DNA of 64,000 nt, taken from assembly GCF_008828755.2 (NCBI RefSeq), contig NZ_QBLM01000001.1:248001-312000 (forward strand), given 5' to 3'. The notes below the pieces were generated by a model. It had not been told where the DNA came from and made no database searches. It worked only from the letters and a program-made list of their open reading frames with translations. The DNA is from [Borrelia] turdi. Its GTDB lineage: Bacteria; Spirochaetota; Spirochaetia; Borreliales; Borreliaceae. The position numbers and the translations under genes were made by a program. Shown here piece by piece: positions 50,327 to 59,446 of the stretch. Positions within the stretch are counted from its first letter, which is position 1. Each line of letters starts with the position of its first letter.

Positions 50327-51587
50327 ATAACTCTTTTGCCCAAGGTTTTTTAATTGCATTTCCCACCAAAATTAATGGGTTAATATCTGCATTTAAAACA
50401 GATTCTTTTGTAACAACAACCTTCTTGGTTTTACTAATCGAAGGAACCTCAAACATAACATCTTTAAGAAGACCCTCTAAAATAGATCTAAGACCTCTTG
50501 CTCCAGTATTTTTTAGAATAGCTTCATCTACAATTGATTCTAAAGCATCTTTTTCAAATACTAACTCCACATTGTCCATTTTAAACATATGATAATACTG
50601 CTTAACAATAGAATTTTGGGGATCAACTAATATTCTCATCAAATCTTCTTTATTTAACTTTTCAAGATACGAATGTACAGGAAGTCTACCAACAAACTCT
50701 GGTATCAAACCAAATTTAATCAAGTCTTCCATTTCTAAATACTTTAATGAAGTATCCTCTCTTATATTCTTTTTTTCAATTGCTGAAAACCCAATAGAAC
50801 TTTTATTTATTCGATTCTTAACAATATTTTCAAGCCCAACAAAAGCGCCACCACATATAAAGAGTATATTTTGGGTATTAATTTCAATAGTATCCTCATA
50901 AGGGTGTTTTCTTCCACCTCTTGGAGGAACATTGGCAATAGTCCCCTCAATTATCTTTAACAAAGCCTGTTGAACCCCTTCTCCAGAAACATCTCTTGTT
51001 ATTGAAACGTTTTCATTTTTTTTAGCAATTTTATCTATTTCATCTATATAAATAATCCCTTTTTCAGCTAAACTAACATCTCCATGAGCAGCATGTATTA
51101 ATTTAAGTAAAATATTTTCTACATCTTCACCAACATATCCAGCTTCTGTTAAAGTTGTAGCATCTGCTATTGCAAATGGCACATTCATTTCTGCAGCTAA
51201 AGTTTTTGCAAGCAAAGTTTTACCACTGCCTGTAGGACCAACCAAAAGTATATTGGATTTTTCAATCTCAATACCATCATCATATTTATTATTTTTTAAT
51301 ATTCTCTTATAATGGTTATAAACAGCCACGGATAAAACTTTTTTTGCATCTTCTTGCCCAACAACATGCATATCTAAATGATCTTTAAGTTGTTTGGGAG
51401 TTGGCAAACCATTGGACTTAGAATCCAAAGGCTTACACAATTTTTCTTTAAAAAGATTGTGACATATTTTAGAACATTCAGGGCAAATCGCTACTCCATT
51501 AGATATAACAACATTACCCCCAAGCTCAGCAACGCTAAGTCCACAAAAAGAACACTCTTTTACTTTTTGACCTTTTACTCTTGCCAT
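50295..51587 (-). CDS. clpX: ClpX, ATPase unfoldase of the ClpXP protease
   Basis: AAA+ unfoldase that recognises substrates and feeds them to ClpP. About 430 residues: an N-terminal zinc-binding domain with [13 protein letters not shown] and CPECSKIC (four cysteines), Walker [17 protein letters not shown] near 113, [13 protein letters not shown] pore-region, Walker [13 protein letters not shown], and the ClpP-docking loop IGFSA (IGF) near 265. The frame opens at TTG 51602, but ATG 51587 (MARVKGQK) matches ClpX relatives, so it is preferred. It overlaps the lon start and lies 23 bases after clpP. Confidence 0.96.
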   Translation of the reverse strand: MARVKGQKVKECSFCGLSVAELGGNVVISNGVAICPECSKICHNLFKEKLCKPLDSKSNGLPTPKQLKDHLDMHVVGQEDAKKVLSVAVYNHYKRILKNNKYDDGIEIEKSNILLVGPTGSGKTLLAKTLAAEMNVPFAIADATTLTEAGYVGEDVENILLKLIHAAHGDVSLAEKGIIYIDEIDKIAKKNENVSITRDVSGEGVQQALLKIIEGTIANVPPRGGRKHPYEDTIEINTQNILFICGGAFVGLENIVKNRINKSSIGFSAIEKKNIREDTSLKYLEMEDLIKFGLIPEFVGRLPVHSYLEKLNKEDLMRILVDPQNSIVKQYYHMFKMDNVELVFEKDALESIVDEAILKNTGARGLRSILEGLLKDVMFEVPSISKTKKVVVTKESVLNADINPLILVGNAIKKPWAKELYEINLKYDKK

Positions 51588-51610
51588 AAAAACTTTTACC
51601 AAAAATAAAA

Positions 51611-52204
51611 CTACTCCCTCACTAAGACACTATCAATAAGACCATATTTAAGAGCATCACTTGAAGTCATAAAATAATCTCTTTCCATATCAAGAGCCAG
51701 TTTTTCTTTATCAACCCCTATCTGATTAGACATAATATCTATTATTAATTTTTTAAGTCTTAAAATTTCATTAGCTTGTATATTAATATCACTAGCCTGA
51801 CCGCTTATTCCTCCCCAAGGCTGGTGAATCATTATTCTAGAATAAGTTAGAGACTCTCTTTTGCCTTTGGCGCCACCAGCAAGCAAAAAAGCTCCCATTG
51901 AAGCAGCTTGCCCAATACAAATTGTCCTTACATCGGGTTTTATATATTGCATAGTATCATAAATCGCAAGACCTGCAGTAATGCTGCCACCCGGAGAATT
52001 CAAATAAAGATAAATATCTTTATTTGAATCTTCTGATTCTAAAAACAAAAGTTGAGCAATAACAGTATCTGCCTTTGGATCATTAATCTCGCCACTCAAA
52101 AATATTATACGCTCTCTAAGTAATCTTGAATATATATCAAATACTCTCTCATAATTTCCTGTATGCTCTATCACGGTAGGTATTAAATTATGCATAAACT
52201 CCAT
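51611..52204 (-). CDS. clpP: ATP-dependent Clp protease proteolytic subunit ClpP
   Basis: Barrel-forming serine protease that works with ClpX. 197 residues with the catalytic triad visible: Ser in [13 protein letters not shown] near 98, His in [10 protein letters not shown] near 123, and Asp in [18 protein letters not shown] near 172. The N-terminus [22 protein letters not shown] is the standard ClpP opening. ATG 52204 and ATG 52195 are both possible starts; GGAG lies between them, so the shorter form cannot be ruled out. It is five bases after the trigger factor stop. Confidence 0.96.
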   Translation of the reverse strand: MEFMHNLIPTVIEHTGNYERVFDIYSRLLRERIIFLSGEINDPKADTVIAQLLFLESEDSNKDIYLYLNSPGGSITAGLAIYDTMQYIKPDVRTICIGQAASMGAFLLAGGAKGKRESLTYSRIMIHQPWGGISGQASDINIQANEILRLKKLIIDIMSNQIGVDKEKLALDMERDYFMTSSDALKYGLIDSVLVRE

Positions 52205-52209
52205 TTTTC

Positions 52210-53568
52210 TTACTCACAAATTTTATAATTAACAAAATCTTTAAAAGAAATTTGACTGCCTTTTACTTCTTTAAGATTTGCCAAAATTTTTTTCTTAACT
52301 CTTTTTCTTTTGATATCATCCTTTAAATAAGAAATCAAATTTTGATCTTCATAAAATTTTTTAACCTCTTCATAACTCACACTGGAATTATCAGCCCGTC
52401 TAGCTATCTCATACTCAAGATCACACTCAGTAACTTCAATTGGATCTAAATCCACCATTTTCTGAATTATCAACTTAGACTTCAAATTGCTAAGAATTTC
52501 ATCTTTTAAATTATTGCTACCAACAAATTCTGAAGAATAAAACATACTTTTAAACTCTTCCAGACTCATTTTATTATGCTTTGCAATATCCTTAAAGGCA
52601 ATTTCAATTTCAGCCTCAAGCATTGAATGAGGAATATCTATCTCTAATTTTTTAGAAATAACAGAAAAAAATTTATTTAGCTTTAAAGCTTCTTTTTTTT
52701 CTTCAATAAGTTGTAAAATATTAGATCTTATAAAATTTTTAAGATCATCTAGTGTATTATATCTGTCGCTAATATCTTTTGCAAACTCATCATCTATTAA
52801 AGGGAGATCTCTTTTTTTAATACTCTTAATCTTAATCTTCAATTTTCTTGAAGAACCTGCAAGTTCTTCAAATTTGTAATCCTTAAGATAAGATTTTTCT
52901 ATTATTCTCTCCTCATTTATTCTCATGCCAATTACATCTTTGTCAAAATCATAATAAGTCTCAGATTTTCCAACTGTAAAAACAAAATCTTGTCTTTTTG
53001 TTGATACTATTTCATTCGAAAGATCATCAAGTTCAACAAAATCTACTTTAACAATACTATCTTTTTTGACAAACCCTTCCTCATCTTCAATGATAATTGA
53101 ATTTTCTATTTGAAGACGGCTAATTTCATTATCAATATCAGAATCATCAATAAAAACTTCAGGAACCTCTACTTCAATATCAATACCATCAATACTTGGA
53201 ACTTTAAATTCAGGATAAGTTTCATATACAAAAGTAAATTCAAAATCTTTATCAAGATTTAATCTTAAATTTTTTTCCTTTATAATAGGAGAAGCATAAC
53301 TCAAGGGCCTTTTGGGTTCTTCTTCAAAAAATTCTTTAAGAGAATTATTAACCACTTCTTCTAAAACAGAAGCTCTTAAAGCCTCAGAATATTTGTTTTC
53401 AATAATATTAATAGGAACTTTTCCAATTCTAAAGCCCTGAATCTTAAGTCGAGAAGAATAATCTTGCAATAATAAGTTATATTTTTCTTGAATAATATTT
53501 TTTGAAACCCTAATTAAAACCTCAACTTTTGAACCAGGAAGAAGCTTAATATCTTTACTTAAAATCAC
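52210..53568 (-). CDS. tig: Trigger factor (ribosome-associated chaperone)
   Basis: Binds nascent chains at the ribosome exit and acts as a peptidyl-prolyl isomerase. The 452 residues show the ribosome-docking segment with [15 protein letters not shown] near 46-60 (the GFRxGKxP signature), a central PPIase-like domain near 150-240 ([27 protein letters not shown]), and a helical C-terminal substrate domain. The order tig-clpP-clpX-lon is widely conserved. It starts with ATG 53568, 40 bases downstream of tRNA-Gly, so it may be partly transcribed from the tRNA promoters. Confidence 0.94.
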   Translation of the reverse strand: MILSKDIKLLPGSKVEVLIRVSKNIIQEKYNLLLQDYSSRLKIQGFRIGKVPINIIENKYSEALRASVLEEVVNNSLKEFFEEEPKRPLSYASPIIKEKNLRLNLDKDFEFTFVYETYPEFKVPSIDGIDIEVEVPEVFIDDSDIDNEISRLQIENSIIIEDEEGFVKKDSIVKVDFVELDDLSNEIVSTKRQDFVFTVGKSETYYDFDKDVIGMRINEERIIEKSYLKDYKFEELAGSSRKLKIKIKSIKKRDLPLIDDEFAKDISDRYNTLDDLKNFIRSNILQLIEEKKEALKLNKFFSVISKKLEIDIPHSMLEAEIEIAFKDIAKHNKMSLEEFKSMFYSSEFVGSNNLKDEILSNLKSKLIIQKMVDLDPIEVTECDLEYEIARRADNSSVSYEEVKKFYEDQNLISYLKDDIKRKRVKKKILANLKEVKGSQISFKDFVNYKICE

Positions 53569-53608
53569 TGCTAATGCCTCAATTAAACTTTATTGATAAT
53601 TATTAAAA

Positions 53609-53680
53609 AGCGAAAGACGGGATTTGAACCCGCGACTTCCACCTTGGCAAGGTGACACTCTACCCCTGAGTTACTTTCGC
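53609..53680 (-). tRNA. tRNA-Gly (GCC)
   Basis: 72-base cloverleaf: acceptor GCGAAAG with CTTTCGC, discriminator T as usual for tRNA-Gly, anticodon loop TTGCCAA, and T-loop GGTTCAAATCC. It is five bases downstream of tRNA-Leu on the same transcript. Confidence 0.97.
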
Positions 53681-53685
53681 ACTTT

Positions 53686-53766
53686 TACAGAAGGTGGGAG
53701 TCGAACCCACACGCCAAAAGCACTAGATCCTAAGTCTAGCGTGTCTGCCAATTCCACCACTCCTGC
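53686..53766 (-). tRNA. tRNA-Leu (TAG)
   Basis: 81-base class II tRNA with a long variable arm: acceptor GCAGGAG with CTTCTGT, discriminator A, anticodon loop ACTTAGGA (anticodon TAG) and T-loop GGTTCGACTCC. A probable own promoter lies upstream at 53785-53813. Confidence 0.96.
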
Positions 53767-53784
53767 ATACTTCATACTCAAACT

Positions 53785-53813
53785 AGTATACAAAAACTTA
53801 AAAGCTTTTGCAA
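53785..53813 (-). promoter_or_regulatory. Internal promoter for tRNA-Leu/tRNA-Gly (and perhaps tig)
   Basis: On the minus strand TTGCAA (53813-53808), 17-base spacer, TATACT (53790-53785, five of six). It sits in the 78-base gap between tRNA-Arg and tRNA-Leu, the only long gap in the cluster. Confidence 0.65.
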
Positions 53814-53844
53814 GTATGCTTAATCTAGCAAATAAATAATATTT

Positions 53845-53918
53845 CGCACTCAGCAGGACTCGAACCTGCAACCTTTGGATTCGAAGTCCACTGCTCTATC
53901 CAATTGAGCTATGAATGC
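53845..53918 (-). tRNA. tRNA-Arg (TCG)
   Basis: 74-base cloverleaf: acceptor GCATTCA with TGAGTGC, discriminator G, anticodon loop CTTCGAA giving TCG, and T-loop GGTTCGAGTCC. It is 23 bases downstream of tRNA-His. Confidence 0.96.
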
Positions 53919-53941
53919 AGCTAAAAAGAAAATTATTGCAG

Positions 53942-54015
53942 GGTGATTGACGGGGCTTGAACCCGCGACATTCGGAACCACAACCCGACGCTCTACCAAC
54001 TGAGCTACAACCACC
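53942..54015 (-). tRNA. tRNA-His (GTG)
   Basis: 74-base cloverleaf including the extra 5' G (G-1) opposite discriminator C, a tRNA-His identity feature. Acceptor GTGGTTG pairs with CAATCAC, anticodon loop TTGTGGT. First gene of the four-tRNA cluster. Confidence 0.97.
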
Positions 54016-54044
54016 AATAACAAGTAACTATGATTACCTATAAT

Positions 54045-54073
54045 ATTTTATAGATATTTAATTTCTAAGTCAA
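54045..54073 (-). promoter_or_regulatory. Promoter of the His-Arg-Leu-Gly tRNA cluster
   Basis: On the minus strand TTGACT (54073-54068), exactly 17 bases, TAAAAT (54050-54045); each hexamer is five of six to consensus. The start would lie about 20-25 bases before tRNA-His. Confidence 0.8.
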
Positions 54074-54146
54074 TAAAAGATAAAAATCATAAAAATATGC
54101 AATTTTTTATTAGAAAATTCATATTAAAACATCAAATTTTTTAAAA

Positions 54147-55577
54147 CTAGATTTTTTGAAATCTTTCTAAACTTTTTTTCAAAAAATCATAAACTCTAAT
54201 AGTTGAAGAAATATTTACTCTTTCTCTAGTAGTATGAGGTGATTCAATCCAGGGCCCAAGAGTAACAGATTCTATACCCCCTAATCTAGAAGATATTATG
54301 CCTGTTTCAAGCCCTGCATGCACTAAAGAAACATTAGCATCTTCAAGATACATCTCTTTATACACATCCTGAAGATGTTTTAAAAGATTGCTATTCTTAT
54401 CAGACTGCCAAGAAGGATAGTCATAAATTACGCGCAAATCAGCTCCTGATAAATCGCCTATTGATTGCAAATGATTAAAAACATACTCTTTATCTGAATC
54501 AAATAAAGATCTTATTAAAAAAGTAAAAATATAGTCGCCTTGCATTTTGGAAAGACTTGAAAAATTTAAAGAAGTCTTGATAAGCTTATTTTCATAATTT
54601 TCTACTTTTTGAACTCCATGTAAAAATCCCATTCCCATATTTAAAAGCTTGCTTTTGCTATTTTCATCAAGAACTTTAACTGATGAAAATTCTCTTTTAT
54701 TAACAATAATATCAAATTCATTTTCAAGAGAATATATACTTTTAACTTTAAATACGAAAAGTTTAAGCTCTTTAGTTAATAAAGTATAATCACTATCATT
54801 AATAAAGATTAAAGCCCTAGCCTCATTTGGAATTGCATTGCTACTCTCTCCACCAAAAATACTTTCAATCTCAAAATCAATATTTGCTTTAATTTCAAAA
54901 AGAGCAAAAAACATTAATTTTAAAGAATTTGCTAAATCTAAATGAATATCTGCCCCAGAATGGCCACCTTTAAGCCCTTTAAATAAAATTTCTACTTTTG
55001 TTTTTTTTGTTGCAAGACTATATTGAGGAGAAAAAACAATCTCAACAAGTCTTGATCCCGCACAACCAACTAAAAAATAACCCTCTTCTTCTCCATCAAG
55101 ATTAATAAGGCTTTTACCACTACATAGCTTAGAATCAAGACCAATAGCACCTATTAAGCCTATTTCTTCATCAACGGTAAAAAGAAGTTCTAAATCGGGA
55201 TGAGGAAAACTATTGGCTTCACTCATAATGCTTAACATCATAGCTACTCCAATTCCATTGTCAGCTCCAAGGGTAGTCCCTACTCCTTTAAGATACCCAT
55301 TCTCTTCAACAATTTCAATTGGATCTGTTTCAAAATTATGTAAACTAGATTCATTTTTTTCACAAACCATATCAACATGGGATTGTAAAATAATAGGATG
55401 CATATTAATGTTATTATTGGATTTTATCTGAACCACAATATTACCAACACTGTCTTCTTTAAAAGAATAACCAAATTTTTTAGACTTCTCCTTAATAAAA
55501 TTAATAATTCCTTTAACATTTTTTGAACATCTTGGAATTTTTGATATCTCTTTAAAAGAATCAATTACAATACTCAT
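54147..55577 (-). CDS. pepD: Aminoacyl-histidine dipeptidase / M20 peptidase PepD
   Basis: Zinc dipeptidase with broad specificity, cytoplasmic; 476 residues. M20 motifs are in order: LQSHVDMVCEK near 64 with the first zinc His, TLGADNGIGVAMML near 102 with the bridging Asp, FTVDEEIGLIGA near 135 with catalytic Glu-Glu, a lid domain around 190-340 with GGHSGADIHL, and LGPWIESPHTTRERVN near 440 with the last zinc His. The start ATG at 55577 follows AAGGAAAG. It is separated from the upstream helicase by 108 bases and would help use imported peptides. Confidence 0.95.
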   Translation of the reverse strand: MSIVIDSFKEISKIPRCSKNVKGIINFIKEKSKKFGYSFKEDSVGNIVVQIKSNNNINMHPIILQSHVDMVCEKNESSLHNFETDPIEIVEENGYLKGVGTTLGADNGIGVAMMLSIMSEANSFPHPDLELLFTVDEEIGLIGAIGLDSKLCSGKSLINLDGEEEGYFLVGCAGSRLVEIVFSPQYSLATKKTKVEILFKGLKGGHSGADIHLDLANSLKLMFFALFEIKANIDFEIESIFGGESSNAIPNEARALIFINDSDYTLLTKELKLFVFKVKSIYSLENEFDIIVNKREFSSVKVLDENSKSKLLNMGMGFLHGVQKVENYENKLIKTSLNFSSLSKMQGDYIFTFLIRSLFDSDKEYVFNHLQSIGDLSGADLRVIYDYPSWQSDKNSNLLKHLQDVYKEMYLEDANVSLVHAGLETGIISSRLGGIESVTLGPWIESPHTTRERVNISSTIRVYDFLKKSLERFQKI

Positions 55578-55685
55578 AACAACTTTCCTTTGATTATATT
55601 AAATCCATAAATATGCTTAATATTTAAATTATAATTAACCATATACTATACTAAATTAATCTTAAAATTCATTCAATAATATTCA

Positions 55686-57662
55686 TTAAGCTTTACTTTC
55701 AACAAAATCCGTATAATAATTAAAATTTAAAAATTCTTTAGGAATTTCTGCAATAAATCTTGAAGGCAGCTGTTCAAAAATTTGCCTATCTTTTTTCCGC
55801 TTATTAGCCATAGTAATAATAAGAGAATCTTTTGCACGAGTTAATGCAACATAAAAAACTCTCCTCTCCTCTTCCAAGCCAGCATCACTATCTTCAATAA
55901 TTCTATGATGTGGAATAATATTGTCTTCAACGGCAATAAAAAATACATAATCAAATTCCAAGCCTTTAGCAGAATGTACTGTCATTAAATTAATATTAAT
56001 ATTTTCAGATTCTTCACTCACTTCGTTAGATTGAAGAACTATGTAGTTTAAAAAACTACTTAAATCTCTCAATTCACCAAATTGTTTAGATTCCCAATTT
56101 TTAATTATACTTAAAAACCCCTCTACATTTTGATATTTATATTCAGCCACCTTGATTGAATTTGGATTTTCATTAACTAAAAATCCCCAATATTCAATAC
56201 TTTCTATCATTTCTCTGATTATATTAGAATACATGTTTTTTGTTATACTAAATTTATATTGATACTCTTCAATAAAAGATACAAAATCCTCTATGCTTTC
56301 AATTACCTGTTTATTTAAAGCCTTATCGTAACTAGAAATGTTTGTAAAAGAAAAAGTAATATCACAAAGCGCATCGTAAATACAGCAGCCCTTTTTGTCT
56401 GCTATATCTCTAATTTTTTTCAAATATTCCTTACCAATCCCTCTTCTTGGAACATTAATGATTCTAAGCAAATCATAATCACTTTTAGGATTTATTATTA
56501 CATTTAAATAAGAAATAATATCTTTTATTTCTTTTCTCTGGAAAAAAGATGTTCCCCCTGAAACTTTATATTTTATGCCCTGTCTTTTTAAAATCATCTC
56601 AATGTTTTTAAAAAGAGCATTGGTTCTCATAAGAATTCCTATCTTTTTAGATTGAAAACCTTCTAGCCTTGAAAGCTCTATGATTTGATTTGCAACAAAC
56701 TCAGATTCTTGAATTTCGTCCTCAAATATAAAAACATCTATAACTTTATTACACATCTTTGAAGACCACAAAGTCTTCTCTTTTCTATTTTTATTATTTA
56801 AAATCACAGAATTAGCAACATCTAAAATATTTTTTGAAGAACGATAATTTTGTTCAAGCTTTATTTCTTTAACCTTATAATCCTTTTCAAATTGCACCAT
56901 ATTGTTATAACTAGCACCACGCCAAGAATATATTGATTGATCATCATCTCCAACACAACATAAATTACCATGATTTATTAAAAGGCGAACAAAATTATAT
57001 TGAATCAAAGAAGTATCTTGAAACTCGTCAATCAAAACATACTTATATCTTTTAGAATATTTATTTCTAAGATCAGAGTTGTTACTTAACAATTCTTTTG
57101 GCTTTAAAATTAAATCGTCAAAATCAAAAGAATTATAAAGCCTTAATCGCTCTTCATAAAGTTTAAAAATATTTATATCTTCTTTATTTAAATCATTAAG
57201 GACAAGAATCCCATTTTTTAAAAGTGAAATAACATTACTAAGTGAACTTAAAGAAACTTTTTTATTTAAAAGGCCTTCATCAAGTAAAATCTCTTTAAGA
57301 AGAGAAATTCTATCATTATCATCATAAATGCTGAAGTTTTTTTTATATCCTAGCAATTTATAATTTTCTTTTAAAAAGAAAAGTCCAAAAGCATGGAAAG
57401 TTGAAACCATAAGGTTACTAAGAGGTCTTTTCAAAATTTTTTTAATTCTATCTTTCATTTCATTAGCCGCCTTATTAGTAAAAGTTAAGGCTAAAATTTC
57501 CTTCTGAGCAATACCTTTTAGAAGTAAATACGCTATTCTATGAGTAACAACCCTTGTTTTTCCACTGCCAGCACCAGCAATAATTAAAAGAGCGCCTTCA
57601 ATAGTGGTAACTGCTTCATATTGAAATTGATTGAGAGAATTTTTAAAAAAATCATCAAGCAA
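55686..57662 (-). CDS. UvrD/PcrA/Rep-type superfamily 1A DNA helicase
   Basis: 3'-5' DNA helicase of repair and replication-fork maintenance, 658 residues. Motif Q LNQFQYEAV, motif I LIIAGAGSGKTRVVTHR near 27, Ia LTFTNKAANEMKDRI, II LIDEFQDTSLIQY near 214, III VGDDDQSIYSWRGA near 238, IV LEQNYRSSKNI, V MTVHSAKGLEFDYVF near 558, and VI EEERRVFYVALTRAKDSL near 599. At 658 residues it is nearer Rep in length than PcrA or UvrD, so I give no symbol. The start is TTG at 57662, with AAAGG about ten bases upstream inside cheD; no ATG suits. Two bases separate it from cheD. Confidence 0.93.
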   Translation of the reverse strand: MLDDFFKNSLNQFQYEAVTTIEGALLIIAGAGSGKTRVVTHRIAYLLLKGIAQKEILALTFTNKAANEMKDRIKKILKRPLSNLMVSTFHAFGLFFLKENYKLLGYKKNFSIYDDNDRISLLKEILLDEGLLNKKVSLSSLSNVISLLKNGILVLNDLNKEDINIFKLYEERLRLYNSFDFDDLILKPKELLSNNSDLRNKYSKRYKYVLIDEFQDTSLIQYNFVRLLINHGNLCCVGDDDQSIYSWRGASYNNMVQFEKDYKVKEIKLEQNYRSSKNILDVANSVILNNKNRKEKTLWSSKMCNKVIDVFIFEDEIQESEFVANQIIELSRLEGFQSKKIGILMRTNALFKNIEMILKRQGIKYKVSGGTSFFQRKEIKDIISYLNVIINPKSDYDLLRIINVPRRGIGKEYLKKIRDIADKKGCCIYDALCDITFSFTNISSYDKALNKQVIESIEDFVSFIEEYQYKFSITKNMYSNIIREMIESIEYWGFLVNENPNSIKVAEYKYQNVEGFLSIIKNWESKQFGELRDLSSFLNYIVLQSNEVSEESENININLMTVHSAKGLEFDYVFFIAVEDNIIPHHRIIEDSDAGLEEERRVFYVALTRAKDSLIITMANKRKKDRQIFEQLPSRFIAEIPKEFLNFNYYTDFVESKA

Positions 57663-57664
57663 AA

Positions 57665-58156
57665 TTAAAAAACCTTTGTTCCATCTGGATATTCAACAAT
57701 AACTTTAAAGTTTTCAGGAAAAGCAAAAATCTTTCGTGACTTAGATTGATCAAAATCTTTAGTTAATATTGGAATACGATACTTATTTAATGTATTAACA
57801 GCAAACTCCGAATTTTCAAGTCCCACTTTAATCGCTCCTTTTGCCATAAAATTAGTTCCTCCAAAAAGCTTGGCCTTAAGATTGTTTTTATTAGCTCCAT
57901 TTTCCAACATCGCATTTATTAACATGGGAATAGCATAAACTCCATACCTTCCCCTTTGGGCAAGAGATATATCAAGGTCTGACTTAACTAGGACATAATG
58001 ATTCATTCCAATTAAATTGCTTGATTCGTCCCAAAGCACAACAGCAATACAAGAACCAAGAATTGTAGAAATAACTCTTTTGTTTGAAACAAAAGCTTCA
58101 CCTGGAACTATTATTGTAACATCTCTTTTTAATTTAAAATTAAAATGATTTAACAT
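57665..58156 (-). CDS. cheD: Chemoreceptor glutamine deamidase CheD
   Basis: Modifies glutamines on methyl-accepting chemotaxis proteins and interacts with CheC-type phosphatases. 163 residues with the family core: VPGEAFVSNKRVISTILGSCIAVVLWD, where LGSC holds the nucleophilic Cys (about 36), GMNHYVL with the catalytic His (about 53), and AKLFGGTNFM with a conserved GG near 97. It is not next to other chemotaxis genes: helicase downstream, D-Ala-D-Ala carboxypeptidase five bases upstream. The start ATG has no strong ribosome site and probably depends on coupling to dacA. Confidence 0.94.
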   Translation of the reverse strand: MLNHFNFKLKRDVTIIVPGEAFVSNKRVISTILGSCIAVVLWDESSNLIGMNHYVLVKSDLDISLAQRGRYGVYAIPMLINAMLENGANKNNLKAKLFGGTNFMAKGAIKVGLENSEFAVNTLNKYRIPILTKDFDQSKSRKIFAFPENFKVIVEYPDGTKVF

Positions 58157-58161
58157 AAAAT

Positions 58162-59376
58162 TTAATCTCTCTTAAAAAAATTTATAAAACTCTTATAAAG
58201 ACCTTGCCAAAACCCTAGTTTATTTACCTTACTACTAAACAAAACAACATCTCCTACTTTTTCATTTTCTAAAAAAATCATAGCCTTCCCAACAGGCATA
58301 TCCCCACTAAGAGGAGCAACCAACTTATCAACAGCATAGCTTATATTAATTTTATCAAATTCATCTTTAGTTAAAACATAATAAAAAGGCTCTTTGGGAG
58401 AAAGAGCAACTGTATCTACTGTACCATTATAGACTTTTTCTTTTAATTTTACTATTAAAGAAACTTTAGAATATTCATTAAATCCATATTCAAATAAATT
58501 TTTTGCAATCAAAGCCCTCATCTTCTCTCCAGCCCCATTAATTGCTTTCTCAACTCCCAATATAACTGCTATTAATCTTCTTTTATCCTTTTGGGCAGTA
58601 GCAACAAGATTTAAGCCTGATTCCTTAATGTATCCTGTTTTAAGACCATCTGAATAAGAATAATCATATATTAATAAATTGGCATTTCTTTGTTTTAAGT
58701 TTAAAAATTTTGATGATAAAGTAGTTCCTAAATTTTTACTCTTTGGGTAAACAAAATACTTTAAGGAGTGGATATTAAGCATAAATTTGAACTTTTCTAT
58801 ATAAGATTTTACAAAAAAAGCCATATCTAATGCCGTAATTTTATTCTCATCACTGTATCCAGAAGGTTCTACAAAATGCATATTAAAAAGCCCTAAATTT
58901 AAAACATTAATATTCATTAAATTAACAAAACTATTTAAATCACCTACTACAAACTCAGCAATTGCAATAGAAGCATCATTGCCCGACGAAACTGCAAGTC
59001 CCTTTAAAATCTCTTCAAAATTAACAATTTGACCTTTTTCTAAAAACATTAAAGAAGAATTCAAAGGTGCATTATAATATGCAGCAGACTCGCTAATAGG
59101 AACTATACTTTTTAATTTTATATTTCGCTTTTCAGCCTCAATTAAAGCCGTATAAATTGTAACAATCTTTGTAAGCGATGCCGGAGGAACAATTAAATTG
59201 GGCTTCTTAGAATAAAGTATGCGCTTAGTATCAAAATCCATTAAAACTATTGATTTTGCATGCTTTGATAATTCATTAATTTTAGCTAAATTAACTGCAA
59301 AAAGATCATCACAAGGCAAGGAAAAAACTAAAAATAAAGTTAATAATAATCTTTTAATAACATAGATATTGTTCAT
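58162..59376 (-). CDS. dacA: D-alanyl-D-alanine carboxypeptidase (PBP5/DacA family)
   Basis: Exported enzyme that trims the terminal D-Ala from peptidoglycan stem peptides. 404 residues: signal peptide 1-28 (ending LFAVN), catalytic SxxK as PPASLTKIVT near 61, SxN-type SSGNDASIAIAE near 133, and KTG in GLKTGYIKESG near 222. The C-terminal beta domain after 280 ends in a hydrophobic/basic GLYKSFINFFKRD that resembles the amphipathic membrane anchor of PBP5. The start ATG 59376 has no clear ribosome site. lctP diverges 70 bases away. Confidence 0.93.
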   Translation of the reverse strand: MNNIYVIKRLLLTLFLVFSLPCDDLFAVNLAKINELSKHAKSIVLMDFDTKRILYSKKPNLIVPPASLTKIVTIYTALIEAEKRNIKLKSIVPISESAAYYNAPLNSSLMFLEKGQIVNFEEILKGLAVSSGNDASIAIAEFVVGDLNSFVNLMNINVLNLGLFNMHFVEPSGYSDENKITALDMAFFVKSYIEKFKFMLNIHSLKYFVYPKSKNLGTTLSSKFLNLKQRNANLLIYDYSYSDGLKTGYIKESGLNLVATAQKDKRRLIAVILGVEKAINGAGEKMRALIAKNLFEYGFNEYSKVSLIVKLKEKVYNGTVDTVALSPKEPFYYVLTKDEFDKINISYAVDKLVAPLSGDMPVGKAMIFLENEKVGDVVLFSSKVNKLGFWQGLYKSFINFFKRD

Positions 59377-59446
59377 GTTGTAATATTAAAATTATATATT
59401 ATTTATTGATTGTTATTATAACACAATTTAAAAGGAGCAATTTTTT

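Noticed and set aside
53624-53871. Protein frames over the tRNA-Gly/Leu cluster on both strands
   Set aside because: The region is fully explained by two tRNA genes and a promoter; such phantom frames (for example containing GGSRTHTPKALD) are typical of tRNA sequence.
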